Origin: Lentzea sp. NBRC 105346
GTDB taxonomy: Bacteria; Actinomycetota; Actinomycetes; Mycobacteriales; Pseudonocardiaceae
Assembly: GCF_030269605.1 (NCBI RefSeq)
Contig: NZ_BSTQ01000001.1
Location: 682,001 to 746,000, forward strand
DNA length: 64,000 bases
Direction of reading: 5' to 3'
The stretch's first letter is position 1. Every line of letters begins with the position of its first letter. The translations under genes and the position numbers were made by a program. The notes beneath the pieces are model-generated. The model did no database searches, had not been told where the DNA came from, and saw nothing but the letters and a program-made list of their open reading frames with translations. Below are positions 25,158 through 34,569 of the stretch, piece after piece.

Positions 25158-26738
25158 ATGGCATCCCAGCCGGTCGAGCACCGGACAATCCTCGCGGTCG
25201 ACATCGAAGGATTCGGCAGTCCACAGCGGTCCGATGCCGATCAAGTGGCGCTGCGGTCCGGTATGTACCGAGCGTTCCGGGCGGCGTTGTCCAACTCCGG
25301 CCTGGAGTGGGCGGATTGTCATGTGGAGGACCGTGGGGACGGTGTGTTGGCGCTGCTCCCGCCCACGATGCCGAAAGCGTCGGTCGTGGACACGCTCCCA
25401 AGCCAGCTGATCGCAGCCATCGACCGGCACAACAGCACACATACTCCGGAGGCTCGGATCCGGATGCGGGTGGCGGTGCACGCCGGAGAAGTCCATCACG
25501 ACGACCACGGCGTGGTGGGATCGTCGGTCAACTTCGTGTTCCGAATCCTCGACTCCGCCGCGCTCAAGTCCGCGCTGGCGACGTCGGCCGCACCACTGGG
25601 GCTCGTCGTGTCACCGTGGTTCTACGACGAGGTCGTCCGCCACAGTGCCGCCCTCGACGCGGACGAGTACCGGCGCATCGAGGTCAACGTCAAGGAAACG
25701 ACGATCGGCGCGTGGATCCGGTTGCCCGGTATCCCGCAGGATCGGCGAACCACTGTGGTGCCGCGTCAGCTGCCGGCGTACACCCCGCACTTCGTCGGCC
25801 GGAATGAGGAACTCCGTGCCCTCGCCGACACAGACGCGAACACGGTCATCGTCTCGTCGATCGATGGCACCGCGGGCGTCGGCAAGACCGCGCTGGCCCT
25901 GCTCTGGGCGCACCAGGCCGCCGACCGGTTCCCCGACGGGCAGCTGTACGTGGACCTGTGCGGCTTCGACCGGTCCGCCGAGCCCGTGGCGTCATCGGAC
26001 GCGCTCGACGGGTTCCTGGACGCGCTGGGCCTGCCGATCCCCGCCGACCCGGAGGAGGCCCGAAGCCTGTATCGCCGAACGCAGGCGGACCGGCGGATGC
26101 TCGTCGTGCTCGACAACGCCAGGGACGCGGCACAGGTCCGCCCGCTACTCGCCACCGCACCGGGTTGCCTCACCGTGGTGACCAGTCGATCTCGCCTGGA
26201 CCCCTTGGTCGTGCGAGAGGGGGCTCGACGGATCAATCTCGGCACGCTGCGCCCCGACGAGGCGGCCGCGCTGCTCGGCCGGTATCTCGGACCGGGCCGG
26301 GTGGCCGCCGAACGGCGCGCGGCCACCGCGATCATCGATAGTTGCGGCCACCTGCCGCTCGCGCTGACGATCGCCGCCGCGCACGCAGCCACCCGCCCCG
26401 ACCTGACCCTCGAGCAAGTCGCCGCGGAGCTCAGAGCCGAACGGCAACGCATCGAGGACCTCATGTTCGACTCGGATCCGGTGAAGCCCGCCGTGTCCTG
26501 GGTGTGCCGTGCGTTGAGTCCGGAGGCGGCGCGGGTGTACCAGCTGCTCGCCCAGCAGGCAGGCGCCGAGTTCGGCACACCGATCGCCGCCGGACTCGCC
26601 GGCACGTCCGAGGCCGAGACCGCCGCGATCCTGTCCGGGCTTTCCCGCGCGCGACTCGTGGAGGAGCACGCGCCGGGCCGCTACCGGTTCCACGACCTCG
26701 TTCGCCGGTCCGCTCTGGAGGTCCGGCTCAGCCCGTGA
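25158..26738 (+). CDS. Class III cyclase-homology domain fused to NB-ARC NTPase
   Basis: A 526-residue protein beginning one base after the stop of the upstream STAND gene, hence coupled. Residues 8-195 resemble a class III nucleotide cyclase: [10 protein letters not shown] and [12 protein letters not shown] carry the two metal Asp positions, and [13 protein letters not shown] is the usual core strand; substrate-specifying residues are not clear, so activity is uncertain. Residues about 215-520 form an NB-ARC NTPase ([35 protein letters not shown]) ending in a winged-helix-like RYRFHDLVR. No TPR or sensor repeats follow, so it may rely on the upstream protein for sensing. The last 11 bp overlap the convergent DUF1345 gene. 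Confidence 0.8.
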   Translation: MASQPVEHRTILAVDIEGFGSPQRSDADQVALRSGMYRAFRAALSNSGLEWADCHVEDRGDGVLALLPPTMPKASVVDTLPSQLIAAIDRHNSTHTPEARIRMRVAVHAGEVHHDDHGVVGSSVNFVFRILDSAALKSALATSAAPLGLVVSPWFYDEVVRHSAALDADEYRRIEVNVKETTIGAWIRLPGIPQDRRTTVVPRQLPAYTPHFVGRNEELRALADTDANTVIVSSIDGTAGVGKTALALLWAHQAADRFPDGQLYVDLCGFDRSAEPVASSDALDGFLDALGLPIPADPEEARSLYRRTQADRRMLVVLDNARDAAQVRPLLATAPGCLTVVTSRSRLDPLVVREGARRINLGTLRPDEAAALLGRYLGPGRVAAERRAATAIIDSCGHLPLALTIAAAHAATRPDLTLEQVAAELRAERQRIEDLMFDSDPVKPAVSWVCRALSPEAARVYQLLAQQAGAEFGTPIAAGLAGTSEAETAAILSGLSRARLVEEHAPGRYRFHDLVRRSALEVRLSP

Positions 26739-27360
26739 CGGTCCCCGCGACCAGGTTGATCGTGGTGGCCAGCACGCTCGTCCCGAACACGTACGACAGC
26801 AAGGCGTGCCGCAGCACGATCGCCCGGACCGTCGAGCTCGACACCGCGGTGTCCGAGACCTGATAGGTCATGCCGAGGTTGTAGCTGAAGTACAGGAAGT
26901 CCTTGTAGGACGGCGGGTCCGGGGAGTTGAAGTCGATCCCACCCGCCGCCAGGTAGTACACGTGCGCATACCTGGTGGCATACATGAGATGCAGCGCCGA
27001 CCACGCCATGAAGACGCCGGCGAGCGCCACGGCGGCCGCGACCTGCTTGGAGTCGGCCGCGCCCCGCAACAGCGATGCGACGATCGCGACGAGTCCACAG
27101 AGGGCGACCGCGACGACGAGCAGTTCCTCGGCCAGCGGCCGGAAGTCCTCGCGTCCGGCGAAGCGGTGCGTGGTGGCGGCGTCCATCGGCCACAGCACGA
27201 TCCAGCCCGCGATGACGAAGACCGTTTCGGTCGCCGCGATCCCGGCGAGCACGCCCAGCGGCGCGTCCGAGACACCGGCGACGAGCAGGCCGACCACCGT
27301 GCCGACGACCACCGCGGCGGCGAGGCGAGCGACCGCGGAGCGCGGCGACCAGGCGTTCAT
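26728..27360 (-). CDS. DUF1345 family membrane protein
   Basis: A 210-residue protein with about five transmembrane helices. The C-terminal segment [50 protein letters not shown] is the DUF1345 hallmark (YFS-x-x-x-GMT-x-QVSDT). The frame extends far upstream on the minus strand, antisense to the next gene; the ATG at 27360 is the family-like start. The function is unknown. It converges on the STAND cluster without an intergenic terminator. Confidence 0.85.
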   Translation of the reverse strand: MNAWSPRSAVARLAAAVVVGTVVGLLVAGVSDAPLGVLAGIAATETVFVIAGWIVLWPMDAATTHRFAGREDFRPLAEELLVVAVALCGLVAIVASLLRGAADSKQVAAAVALAGVFMAWSALHLMYATRYAHVYYLAAGGIDFNSPDPPSYKDFLYFSYNLGMTYQVSDTAVSSSTVRAIVLRHALLSYVFGTSVLATTINLVAGTVTG

Positions 27361-27466
27361 CGGCCGAACCTTAGTGAGTCGTTCCGGCCTATTGCCCGGC
27401 GACGCGGCGATCTCCACGATCAGAGCTGGATGACGCGTGACCCCCAAACCCCTGCTGAGGAGCGTC

Positions 27467-28492
27467 ATGAGAACGTTCGTTGTCGTCGTCCTGACCCTCG
27501 CGACCCTCTCCCCCACCGCGACCGCCGCACCGACCGGCCCAGTCCATCGGATCACCGACCAGATCGCCCGCGACCTCGCCGCCGGGCTCGCCGACACCAC
27601 CACCCGCGCACGGATCACGAACGCCGTGCTGACCTCCCCCACCCACCTGGCGGACCTCGGCCTGGCTGGACCGCTCGCCACGAAGATCGTGACCGCGGAA
27701 CGACGGCTCGCCACCGCGAAAGGCCTGCCGGAGAGCAAGCTGCTCACGATCCGCCTGGGCCACGAGAAGATGGCCGACCAGCTCCGCGCCGGCGCGCTCC
27801 CGAAGATCGCCGCGGCACCCGACGACGACCGGGCCGTCACGTTCACCGCCTACGGCACAGACGGCCGGAAGCAACTCCCGACCGCACAGGTCTCCGACGA
27901 GCCGGTGCTGCTGGTCGACGTGGACGTGGAACGGGCCGTGACGCTGGGCATGAACGTCCTGCGGCAGGTCCTCCCCGCACCGGCCGTGTCGGCGACCGCG
28001 GCCGGGTACTGGGCCACCAAGATCGCCCGAGTGCGGGTCAGCGACGTCCAGGAGCCGTGGTTCAAGGGCGACGCCGAGATCTTCAGCCTGGTGACCGGGT
28101 TCGGGCTGGACGGCAAGGTACGCGTCGACACCGTCACCATGCCCTACCTCGACGAGGAGAACACCACCTACTACCCCAACCAGCTCCTGGTCCACTGGAA
28201 CGCCTACAAGTACGACCTGGCCGACGTCGTGATGATGGAGGACGACGGCGACACCAACTACCGCGCGCTCGCCCAGGCGATCGCCACCGCGCTTCTGACC
28301 ATTGTGGACGGTGGCGCGTACATCCCCCTGGTCGACGCGATCCTCGGCGCCATCCCGGACAGCTGGTACACCGACGACCCCGACTACGTCGAGTCCTGGT
28401 ACACCCTCGCCGAACAGGGCAGCGGCGTCCTCAACGGAGCATCGGCCCGAGGGTGGATCGACACCGTGCCCTACTTCGTCCGCGAGTTCTGA
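27467..28492 (+). CDS. Secreted protein, DUF3103-like
   Basis: A 341-residue protein with a Sec signal peptide ([21 protein letters not shown]). The region from about residue 150, including [60 protein letters not shown] and [14 protein letters not shown], recalls DUF3103. The many acidic residues suggest calcium or metal binding. The ATG at 27467 has GAGGAG five bases upstream and is preferred over GTG 27437. No enzymatic motif is recognised. The 3' end overlaps the convergent YjbR gene by 22 bp within a repetitive stretch. Confidence 0.7.
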   Translation: MRTFVVVVLTLATLSPTATAAPTGPVHRITDQIARDLAAGLADTTTRARITNAVLTSPTHLADLGLAGPLATKIVTAERRLATAKGLPESKLLTIRLGHEKMADQLRAGALPKIAAAPDDDRAVTFTAYGTDGRKQLPTAQVSDEPVLLVDVDVERAVTLGMNVLRQVLPAPAVSATAAGYWATKIARVRVSDVQEPWFKGDAEIFSLVTGFGLDGKVRVDTVTMPYLDEENTTYYPNQLLVHWNAYKYDLADVVMMEDDGDTNYRALAQAIATALLTIVDGGAYIPLVDAILGAIPDSWYTDDPDYVESWYTLAEQGSGVLNGASARGWIDTVPYFVREF

Positions 28493-28878
28493 GTCCGCCG
28501 GTTCCGAGTCCGCGAGTTCCGAGTCCGTGCCGACCGCGCCGGGTCCGTGGCCTCCGCGATGAGGTCCTCCGGCGCGGTCAGCCGCCACGCCTCGAACACC
28601 AGCTCGGTCAGCTCGTCCAGCTCGATGCCCGCCAGGTAGACGACGACCCAGCCGAACCCGCCCGACTGGTACTGCTCCTCGAACACGTCCGGCCGTTCCG
28701 CGACGAGCGCCTGTTGCTCGGACAGCGTCTGCTTCAGCCCGACGGTGTGGGTGCGCGGCCAGAAGTACCCGAACCGCCTGCCGCCCACGGCGAACGCGGT
28801 GTAGGTGTCCCGCGGCTGCTTCTCCAGGGCGGGCAGCGCGTCCACGAACTCGAAGAACTCGTCGCTCGTCGCCACCAC
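28471..28878 (-). CDS. MmcQ/YjbR family protein
   Basis: A 135-residue protein. DEFFEFVDALPALEKQPRDTYTAFAVGGRRFGYFWPRTHTVGLKQTLSEQQALVAERPDVFEEQ with GWVVVYLAGI matches the YjbR/CyaY-like fold of the MmcQ family, small proteins of uncertain function thought to bind DNA. The last 20 residues are a low-complexity RN-SRT tail encoded by roughly 12-bp repeats of GAGTCCGCCGGTTCC type, beyond the normal family end. The tail probably arose by repeat expansion into the neighbouring gene's 3' end. Confidence 0.8.
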   Translation of the reverse strand: MVATSDEFFEFVDALPALEKQPRDTYTAFAVGGRRFGYFWPRTHTVGLKQTLSEQQALVAERPDVFEEQYQSGGFGWVVVYLAGIELDELTELVFEAWRLTAPEDLIAEATDPARSARTRNSRTRNRRTQNSRTK

Positions 28879-28884
28879 CGGAGT

Positions 28885-29415
28885 CTAGAGACCCACCTGT
28901 CCGTCGATGCGCTCCCGCAACAGATCCGCGTGCCCGTTGTGCCGCGCGTACTCCTCGACCATGTGGACCAGCACCCAGCGCAGCGACACCGTGCCGCGCC
29001 ACGGGTCCTCCCCCGTCACGTCCAGGCTCGGGGCGGCCGCCACGAAGCGATCGGCGAACGCCACCTCGTCGTGCCAGGCCTCCCATGCTTCAGCGACACC
29101 GTCCGCCGAGACGTCATCGAAGTCGCCGTCGGGGTTCGCCACGGAACTGAAGCGCAGCGCGACGTCCTCCCCCGCCAGCACCTGCCGGAACCACCGGCGT
29201 TCGACGTCCGCGAGGTGCCGCACCAGGCCCAGCAACGACAACGTGGACGGCTCGACGGACCGCGCTGCCAGCTCCGCGGACAGGCCGGAGCACTTCAGCA
29301 CCAACGTGTGGCGCTGGGCCCGCAGGAAGTCGGCGAGCATGGTGCGTTCGTCCGCGGTGGCGCTGGTGTCGAACCGCGCTTCGCCGGCCTGGAAGATCTC
29401 CGCTCGTCTGGGCAT
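28885..29415 (-). CDS. DinB/DUF664 family protein
   Basis: A 176-residue four-helix-bundle protein. TMLADFLRAQRHTLVLKCSGLS, LLGLVRHLADVERRWFRQVLAGED and VLVHMVEEYARHNGHADLLRERIDG are standard DUF664 segments, with the His residues (RHLADVE, EYARHNGH) that would bind a metal. Some DinB-fold proteins are mycothiol-dependent transferases, so a thiol-transferase role is possible. The ATG at 29415 is chosen over 29451, which would overlap the divergent globin start. It lies 6 bp upstream of the YjbR gene and is probably co-transcribed with it. Confidence 0.87.
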   Translation of the reverse strand: MPRRAEIFQAGEARFDTSATADERTMLADFLRAQRHTLVLKCSGLSAELAARSVEPSTLSLLGLVRHLADVERRWFRQVLAGEDVALRFSSVANPDGDFDDVSADGVAEAWEAWHDEVAFADRFVAAAPSLDVTGEDPWRGTVSLRWVLVHMVEEYARHNGHADLLRERIDGQVGL

Positions 29416-29449
29416 GCGCGGCAGCGTATCCGGGGTTAGGTTGGCGCCC

Positions 29450-29902
29450 ATGGAGTCCAGGCCCTCGCTCTACGACTTCGCGGGCGGCGACGCCGCCTTC
29501 CTCGCACTTGCGCGAGCCCACCACGCGCGCTGCGTCGCCGATCCCGAGCTGAACCACCCGTTCTCCCACCCGGACCAGCATCCCCAGCACGTCGAACGCC
29601 TCGCCGCGTACTGGGCCGAGGTCATGGGCGGCCCGCCCAGCTACTCAAAGGAGTGCGGCGACCACTCCGGGGTGCTCGAGATGCACTCGGGCAACGGGGA
29701 CATGAGCGACCTCGGGCGGCGGTTCGTCGACTGCTTCGTCCGCGCCGCCGACAACGCCGGGCTGCCCGAGGATCCGGAGTTCCGCAAAGCACTCCGCGAC
29801 TACATGGAGTGGGCGGTCGCCGAGGTGCTGTCCTATCCCGAGCCCGGCGCGCCCAAGGGGTTGCCGATGCCCCGGTGGTCTTGGGACGGTCAGGCCCAGT
29901 AG
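29450..29902 (+). CDS. Truncated haemoglobin-like globin
   Basis: A 150-residue protein of the truncated-haemoglobin family. SLYDFAGGDAAFLALARAHHARCVADPELNHPFSH, ERLAAYWAEVMGGPPSYS and a later LEMHSGNGDMSDLGRRFVDCFVRAADNAGL segment correspond to helices A-B, E and F-G, with the His of LEMHSG as candidate proximal haem ligand. The likely role is oxygen or nitric-oxide handling. TAGGTT seven bases before the ATG suggests a leaderless transcript; the frame's upstream extension is antisense to the DinB gene and is not used. The 3' end overlaps the pseudogene by 13 bp. Confidence 0.82.
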   Translation: MESRPSLYDFAGGDAAFLALARAHHARCVADPELNHPFSHPDQHPQHVERLAAYWAEVMGGPPSYSKECGDHSGVLEMHSGNGDMSDLGRRFVDCFVRAADNAGLPEDPEFRKALRDYMEWAVAEVLSYPEPGAPKGLPMPRWSWDGQAQ

Positions 29903-30432
29903 TCGCGGTCGGGCAGCCGCAGCCGCGCGTCCGGCGAGCCGGTGAACGTGCAGCAGTCCGCCGCGGGCTCGTCCAGGTACAGATCGGCGAGCAGCACCAT
30001 CTCGGCCGAGTCGGCTGGGTCCGCTCCCCTGCCTGGGGCGCAGGTCCCAGCCCTCGATCTCGCCATCACGGATGATGCTGCCCTGGTTGCCGCTCCAGGG
30101 ATTGGCATACACGCCATAGCAGACAGTGCCCACGGACAGCCGCTTGGTCACACCGGACATCCCCCACGGCTGAGCGATTACCCAGCCGCCGGGCACGTCG
30201 GTCGCGCCAGACGAGCATCAGGTCGTTGGCGAACTCCCACGGATCTTCCAGAGCGTCAGCGGGCGTTGCCTCCATACGCCTTGCGGTCTCGTCGACTTCG
30301 ATGCCCCGCGACACACGCCAGGCCGGGTCCGTCGTAGTCGAACAGATCCCAGTCAACCGACGCGACCAGCGCACTGGCTTCGTCCTCTCGGCCTTCGAGG
30401 ACAGCGAACCAGAGCGGATCGTCCAACCCCAT
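29890..30432 (-). pseudogene. Frameshifted hypothetical gene
   Basis: Read from an ATG at 30432, the coding sense starts MGLDDPLWFAVLEGREDEA, then continues in a second frame (GIEVDETARRMEATPADALEDPWEF), a third (GGWVIAQPWGMSGVTKRLSVG) and a last one (ADSAEMVLLADLYLDEPAADCC) to a stop at 29890. At least three frameshifts are needed, so it is a decayed gene or contains sequencing errors. The original protein would be about 180 residues, acidic, of no recognised family. The pieces have typical codon use, which is why each looks coding. Confidence 0.65.
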
Positions 30433-30661
30433 GACGCCAGCGGCGTCGCCTCCTCGATGCCAACCGCTCGTTACCCTTGATCACGCCGATCTGCCATCCG
30501 ATTTCTCTATGCCACTGGCAGGCAGAGACGACGCATTTACTCCATTCAGGTGAAGCATTACACAGGAATGGTCACGACCGGTAACGAATCTCGACTTGCG
30601 GCGAATATGAAGTACACATCAGCGATTTGTCCACCTTCAAGGGCACGCCGCGAGGTTCACC

Positions 30662-33574
30662 ATGGCCGCTTTCAAATACACAAGTGCGTTCGTCGCGCTC
30701 GCCGCAATACTCCTGATGGTCATGTTAGGCCAGTACGACACGAGCACCGGGCGAATCGAGGTTCCCGGATACCAGGCGCACAAAATCACCGGACTGACCG
30801 GACTGAGTCGTTCCGAAGCCATGGAGACGTGGTGCGTATGGCACAACGACAGCGCTCGGACGGCGAACGGGCCAGGTGAGATCGTCAAGCAGTGCATCGA
30901 ACGCGGCGGAAACATCGAGGGTTCCGCCAACGAGTCCACAGCGACTCTACTGTTGCAGCGCTACATCATGCTCGACGTGCTGTTCATGATCAGCTATCTA
31001 ACCCTATTGATCTCTGCCTTCAAGGCACTTTGCCGACGACTGTCCAAGAACGAGACGGCCGCCCCCATCCAACTCGGATTGAAAATAGCCACGAGAATTC
31101 GCGGAGCTCTCATCACTCTGGTGATCGCCTGCGACCTGACCGAGGCGATCGCACAGTGGCAGTTCTCCGATCCGACCGCGATTCCGGCTGCATGGTGGGT
31201 AACCGTGCTGACGGTCGCTTCCAGTATCAAATGGATCGGCGTGACGCTCGTCGCGCTCATGCTGCTCGCATTGAGTGGCCACCTTCTCGCCGCCCGTGAC
31301 GCACGCTCGACGTTCTGGCCGACGGTGAAGTACCTTCGGCTGCAGATCGGCGCCGCGCTCGCACTCGCACTCCTGCTCACGGGTTTCGGCCTCGATCAGA
31401 TGCAGGACGCACTGCTTGGCAGCGCCGACCATCTGCCATCGCTGATCGCCACGCCGCTGTCGGTGGTGCTGCTGTCGGTGGTGCTGTGGCGGGGCGCGCA
31501 CCGGTTGCCGGCGGCCACTACACCCACACACCGCGGTCCTGCACCACTTGGTGTGTTCATCGCGGCGGTGGTGTCCGCCGGTGCGGCCTTTGTCGTGTTC
31601 ATCCAGTCCGGCGGGCGGAACCTGTTCGGTCTTGTCGCCGTGCTGGGCGTTGTGGTCGTGCTGTCATGGTTCGGCGGCGCGGCGCCATGGCATCGGCGTG
31701 CACAAGCGGCAGGCGCACAAGTGGACACGATGTCACCCGGTGAAAGAGACGAGCAAAGTGTAATCTTCCACCGCGGCACGCAGTGGGCGCGCTGGATCGC
31801 TGCATTCCCGATGCTCGTCCTCGCGACCCTGATGATCCGTTCCGCAGCCGTGCCCGCACTGTTGGGTCCGGAACGCGGACGTGCGGGCATCTTGCTCATC
31901 GTCGGGCTCGGGCTCGGCGTCTCCGCGCTCGCCATTCCCGCTGCACTCAAGCAACTGGAAGAGATCAAGTGGTCTTGGACAGATCCCGGCAGCGCCCGGC
32001 TGTATTGGCTGATAGCGATCCTCTGCGGGATCAACATGGTTCTGGCATGGCTGCCGAACACCCGCTTCGAGGTGCCGGTGTTCCTCGGTCCGGTCGCGAC
32101 AGCGTCGCTGTTCACCGCCGCTGCGACGATCGTGGGTAACGAGATGCAGCGCTGGTCACACAGAACCGCACCGGTGACCGCGTTCCAACTGCTGCATCTG
32201 CGGCACACACCGGTATTCACGTTGCTGTTCGTGTGGTTCGTGGTCGGGTCCTTGCTCGACCCCAACGGGCACCGCGTCCAGTTCAGGCCAGAAAAGTCGC
32301 CTCCCCCGATCGCGTTGGCGACCGCATTCGACCAATGGGCACAAGACAACTGCGCGTCGGGGGCGGCGCGCTCGGACCAGGAGGCCCAACTCGTGATCGT
32401 CGCCGCCTCCGGCGGCGGGATCCGCGCGGCCTACTGGACCGCGGGCGTGCTCGACAAGCTGTTTCCACCTGGTTCCGCCAAACCGTGCGACAGGCCGGTG
32501 TTCGCCGCGAGCGGTGTGTCCGGCGGAAGTCTCGGCATCATGTCGTGGGTCTCCACCGAGCCCGGTGACAAGACCTCTTACCAGCAGGTTTTCGGCAAAG
32601 ATCACCTGACCGCCGCCATCTCCTGGATGGTGAACGTCGACGTCCCACGCTCGTTCCTCGGCTTCCCGCAATACGACAGGGCCGCCGTACTCGAGAGATC
32701 ATGGGAACGCGCCCAGCCCGCGCTCGGCGATTCCTTCCACGCGATGTGGCGGCCCGGCCGGCCTACTACGCCCCTCGTCTTGCTAAACGGGACCGCGGTC
32801 GAGAGCGGCTGCCGGGCGCTCGTCGCCCCCGTCGAACTCGGCGCCTTCGACCGGCCCGGTGGATCGACTCTGTGCCGCGGGCGACCGGAGGACCCGGTAC
32901 CGAGCAACAAGCCCCTCACCGGTCCGGCATTGATCGATCTCTACGAGGGGTATACGAGCTGCAACGACGTCAACCGGTCCACCGCGGCGCTGCTGTCGGC
33001 CCGATTTCCCTACGTAACCCCGGCGGGTAGGTTGCCGAGCTGCTATGAAAAGGACAGCCCGGTGCATGTGGTCGATGGCGGATATGTCGAGGCCAGCGCA
33101 AGCCTCACCGCCCACGACCTCCTGGAGACGCTGCGGCCACTGATCGACTGCCACAACGCCGCGTTCGCACGTGAGGCCTCATCGGACTGCGATCTCATGC
33201 TCAAAGGCCGACCGGCGCCGAGTCGGCGAGTCCGTCCGGTGCTCATCCAGATCGACAACGGGTACGGGAGTGTCGCGGCCGCCGCCGCGCCCAACCGTCC
33301 CAGTGAGCTGCTGGTGCCATTGCTCGGATCGACCGCCGCGCTGGCCGCAGCGGACTCCAGCGCACGGCAACGCGCCTATGCTGCTTTTGGTTGCCCTTAC
33401 TACGTTCGAATCGCCAACGTGCCCAAGCCAGGAGCGCAGGCACCATTGGGGTGGACGTTGTCACGCAGCGCGAGGTCCGAGCTCGACGCCCAGCTCGACG
33501 AAGCGCTCCGGGACGGTCCAACGCTGGGTCAGCAACTCGAGAAAGTAGTCAAGCATTGCCGGACCTCGCGCTGA
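30662..33574 (+). CDS. Polytopic membrane protein with patatin-like lipase domain
   Basis: A 970-residue protein. The first 560 residues hold about a dozen membrane helices; the rest is a patatin-like phospholipase domain. The oxyanion-hole motif is SGGGIRAAYW (from residue 583), the nucleophile elbow GVSGGS with Ser620, and the catalytic dyad Asp is D805 in VVDGGYVE, all intact, with several cysteines suggesting an extracytoplasmic disulphide-bonded domain. It would release fatty acids from phospholipids. Patatins are effectors in several anti-phage systems, but this one is fused to its own membrane region and no sensor gene is adjacent. It has a TTA codon at 30725-30727. The preceding 229 bp are relatively AT-rich, contain no other gene and probably hold the promoter. 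Confidence 0.82.
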   Translation: MAAFKYTSAFVALAAILLMVMLGQYDTSTGRIEVPGYQAHKITGLTGLSRSEAMETWCVWHNDSARTANGPGEIVKQCIERGGNIEGSANESTATLLLQRYIMLDVLFMISYLTLLISAFKALCRRLSKNETAAPIQLGLKIATRIRGALITLVIACDLTEAIAQWQFSDPTAIPAAWWVTVLTVASSIKWIGVTLVALMLLALSGHLLAARDARSTFWPTVKYLRLQIGAALALALLLTGFGLDQMQDALLGSADHLPSLIATPLSVVLLSVVLWRGAHRLPAATTPTHRGPAPLGVFIAAVVSAGAAFVVFIQSGGRNLFGLVAVLGVVVVLSWFGGAAPWHRRAQAAGAQVDTMSPGERDEQSVIFHRGTQWARWIAAFPMLVLATLMIRSAAVPALLGPERGRAGILLIVGLGLGVSALAIPAALKQLEEIKWSWTDPGSARLYWLIAILCGINMVLAWLPNTRFEVPVFLGPVATASLFTAAATIVGNEMQRWSHRTAPVTAFQLLHLRHTPVFTLLFVWFVVGSLLDPNGHRVQFRPEKSPPPIALATAFDQWAQDNCASGAARSDQEAQLVIVAASGGGIRAAYWTAGVLDKLFPPGSAKPCDRPVFAASGVSGGSLGIMSWVSTEPGDKTSYQQVFGKDHLTAAISWMVNVDVPRSFLGFPQYDRAAVLERSWERAQPALGDSFHAMWRPGRPTTPLVLLNGTAVESGCRALVAPVELGAFDRPGGSTLCRGRPEDPVPSNKPLTGPALIDLYEGYTSCNDVNRSTAALLSARFPYVTPAGRLPSCYEKDSPVHVVDGGYVEASASLTAHDLLETLRPLIDCHNAAFAREASSDCDLMLKGRPAPSRRVRPVLIQIDNGYGSVAAAAAPNRPSELLVPLLGSTAALAAADSSARQRAYAAFGCPYYVRIANVPKPGAQAPLGWTLSRSARSELDAQLDEALRDGPTLGQQLEKVVKHCRTSR

Positions 33575-33594
33575 CTCACATTAGGTTGAGCCGC

Positions 33595-34569
33595 ATGGAC
33601 CTCAGCGCCTTCCCCCGCGTCCCGCTCGGCACCTGGCCCACTCCGCTGGAGGACGCCCCGCGGCTGAGCGAGGCACTCGGCGGGCCGCCGGTGCTGATCA
33701 AGCGCGACGACGTGAACGGGCTCGGCGCGGGCGGCAACAAGCTGCGCAAGCTGGAGTTCCTGCTCGGTGAAGCCCTCGAACAGGGCAAGGACACCGTGAT
33801 CACGTTCGGCGCACTGCAGACCAACCACGGCAGGCAGACCGCCGCCGCGTGCGCCAAGCTCGGCCTGCGCTGCGAGCTCATCCTGACCGCCAAGGTGCCG
33901 CAGGAGGGCGAGGCCTACGAACAGTCCGGCAACGTCGTGCTGGACCACTTCTTCGGCGCGAACGTCCACATCACCCGCACCCCCGAGGAAGCCGGGAAGA
34001 TCTACGACGAGATCGACCACGACCAGGCGGTCACGCTCCCGGTCGGCGGCTCGAACGGCCTTGGCACGCTCGGTTACGTCGCCGCCGCGATCGAACTGGT
34101 CGGACAGCTCAACGAGCGCGGCATCGGCGAGGCGACGATCTACGTCGCCCAGGGCAGCGGCGCCACGGCCGCCGGCCTCGCGCTCGGCACGGCACTGCTC
34201 GGCTGGCCCGGCCGGATCCACGCGGCCAGCGTCAGCCACCCACAAGAGGACACCGTCAAGGAGCTCCACGATCTCGCGACGGAAGCGGCGAAGCTGCTGA
34301 ACGTCGACCTGCCCGAGTTGAACGTCGACTTCGGCGACGACACGATCGGCCCCGGCTACGGCGTGCCGACCGAGGAGATGTGGGCGGCGCTGAAGCTGTT
34401 CGCGCGCACCGAGGGCGTGCTGCTCGACCCGGTCTACAGCGGGAAGGCCGCCGCCGCACTCGCGAAACGCGCGAAGAACGAGGACCTGCCGATCGTGTTC
34501 GTGCACACCGGCGGCCTGCCCGGCCTCTACGGCTACGCGCCCGAGGCGATCACTTCCGCCAGAACCTGA
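33595..34569 (+). CDS. D-cysteine desulfhydrase / ACC deaminase family PLP enzyme
   Basis: A 324-residue fold-type II PLP enzyme. The PLP lysine lies in AGGNKLRKLEFL (Lys49), the substrate loop is FGALQTNHGRQTAAA, and the phosphate site VAQGSGATAAGLALG is intact; VLLDPVYSGKAAAAL and VFVHTGGLPGLYGY are the conserved end segments. It would cleave D-cysteine to pyruvate, H2S and ammonia, or deaminate aminocyclopropane carboxylate; residues alone do not settle which, and desulfhydrase is more common outside plant-associated strains. TAGGTT seven bases before the ATG suggests a leaderless message. The upstream extension overlaps the patatin gene and is rejected. Confidence 0.88.
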   Translation: MDLSAFPRVPLGTWPTPLEDAPRLSEALGGPPVLIKRDDVNGLGAGGNKLRKLEFLLGEALEQGKDTVITFGALQTNHGRQTAAACAKLGLRCELILTAKVPQEGEAYEQSGNVVLDHFFGANVHITRTPEEAGKIYDEIDHDQAVTLPVGGSNGLGTLGYVAAAIELVGQLNERGIGEATIYVAQGSGATAAGLALGTALLGWPGRIHAASVSHPQEDTVKELHDLATEAAKLLNVDLPELNVDFGDDTIGPGYGVPTEEMWAALKLFARTEGVLLDPVYSGKAAAALAKRAKNEDLPIVFVHTGGLPGLYGYAPEAITSART

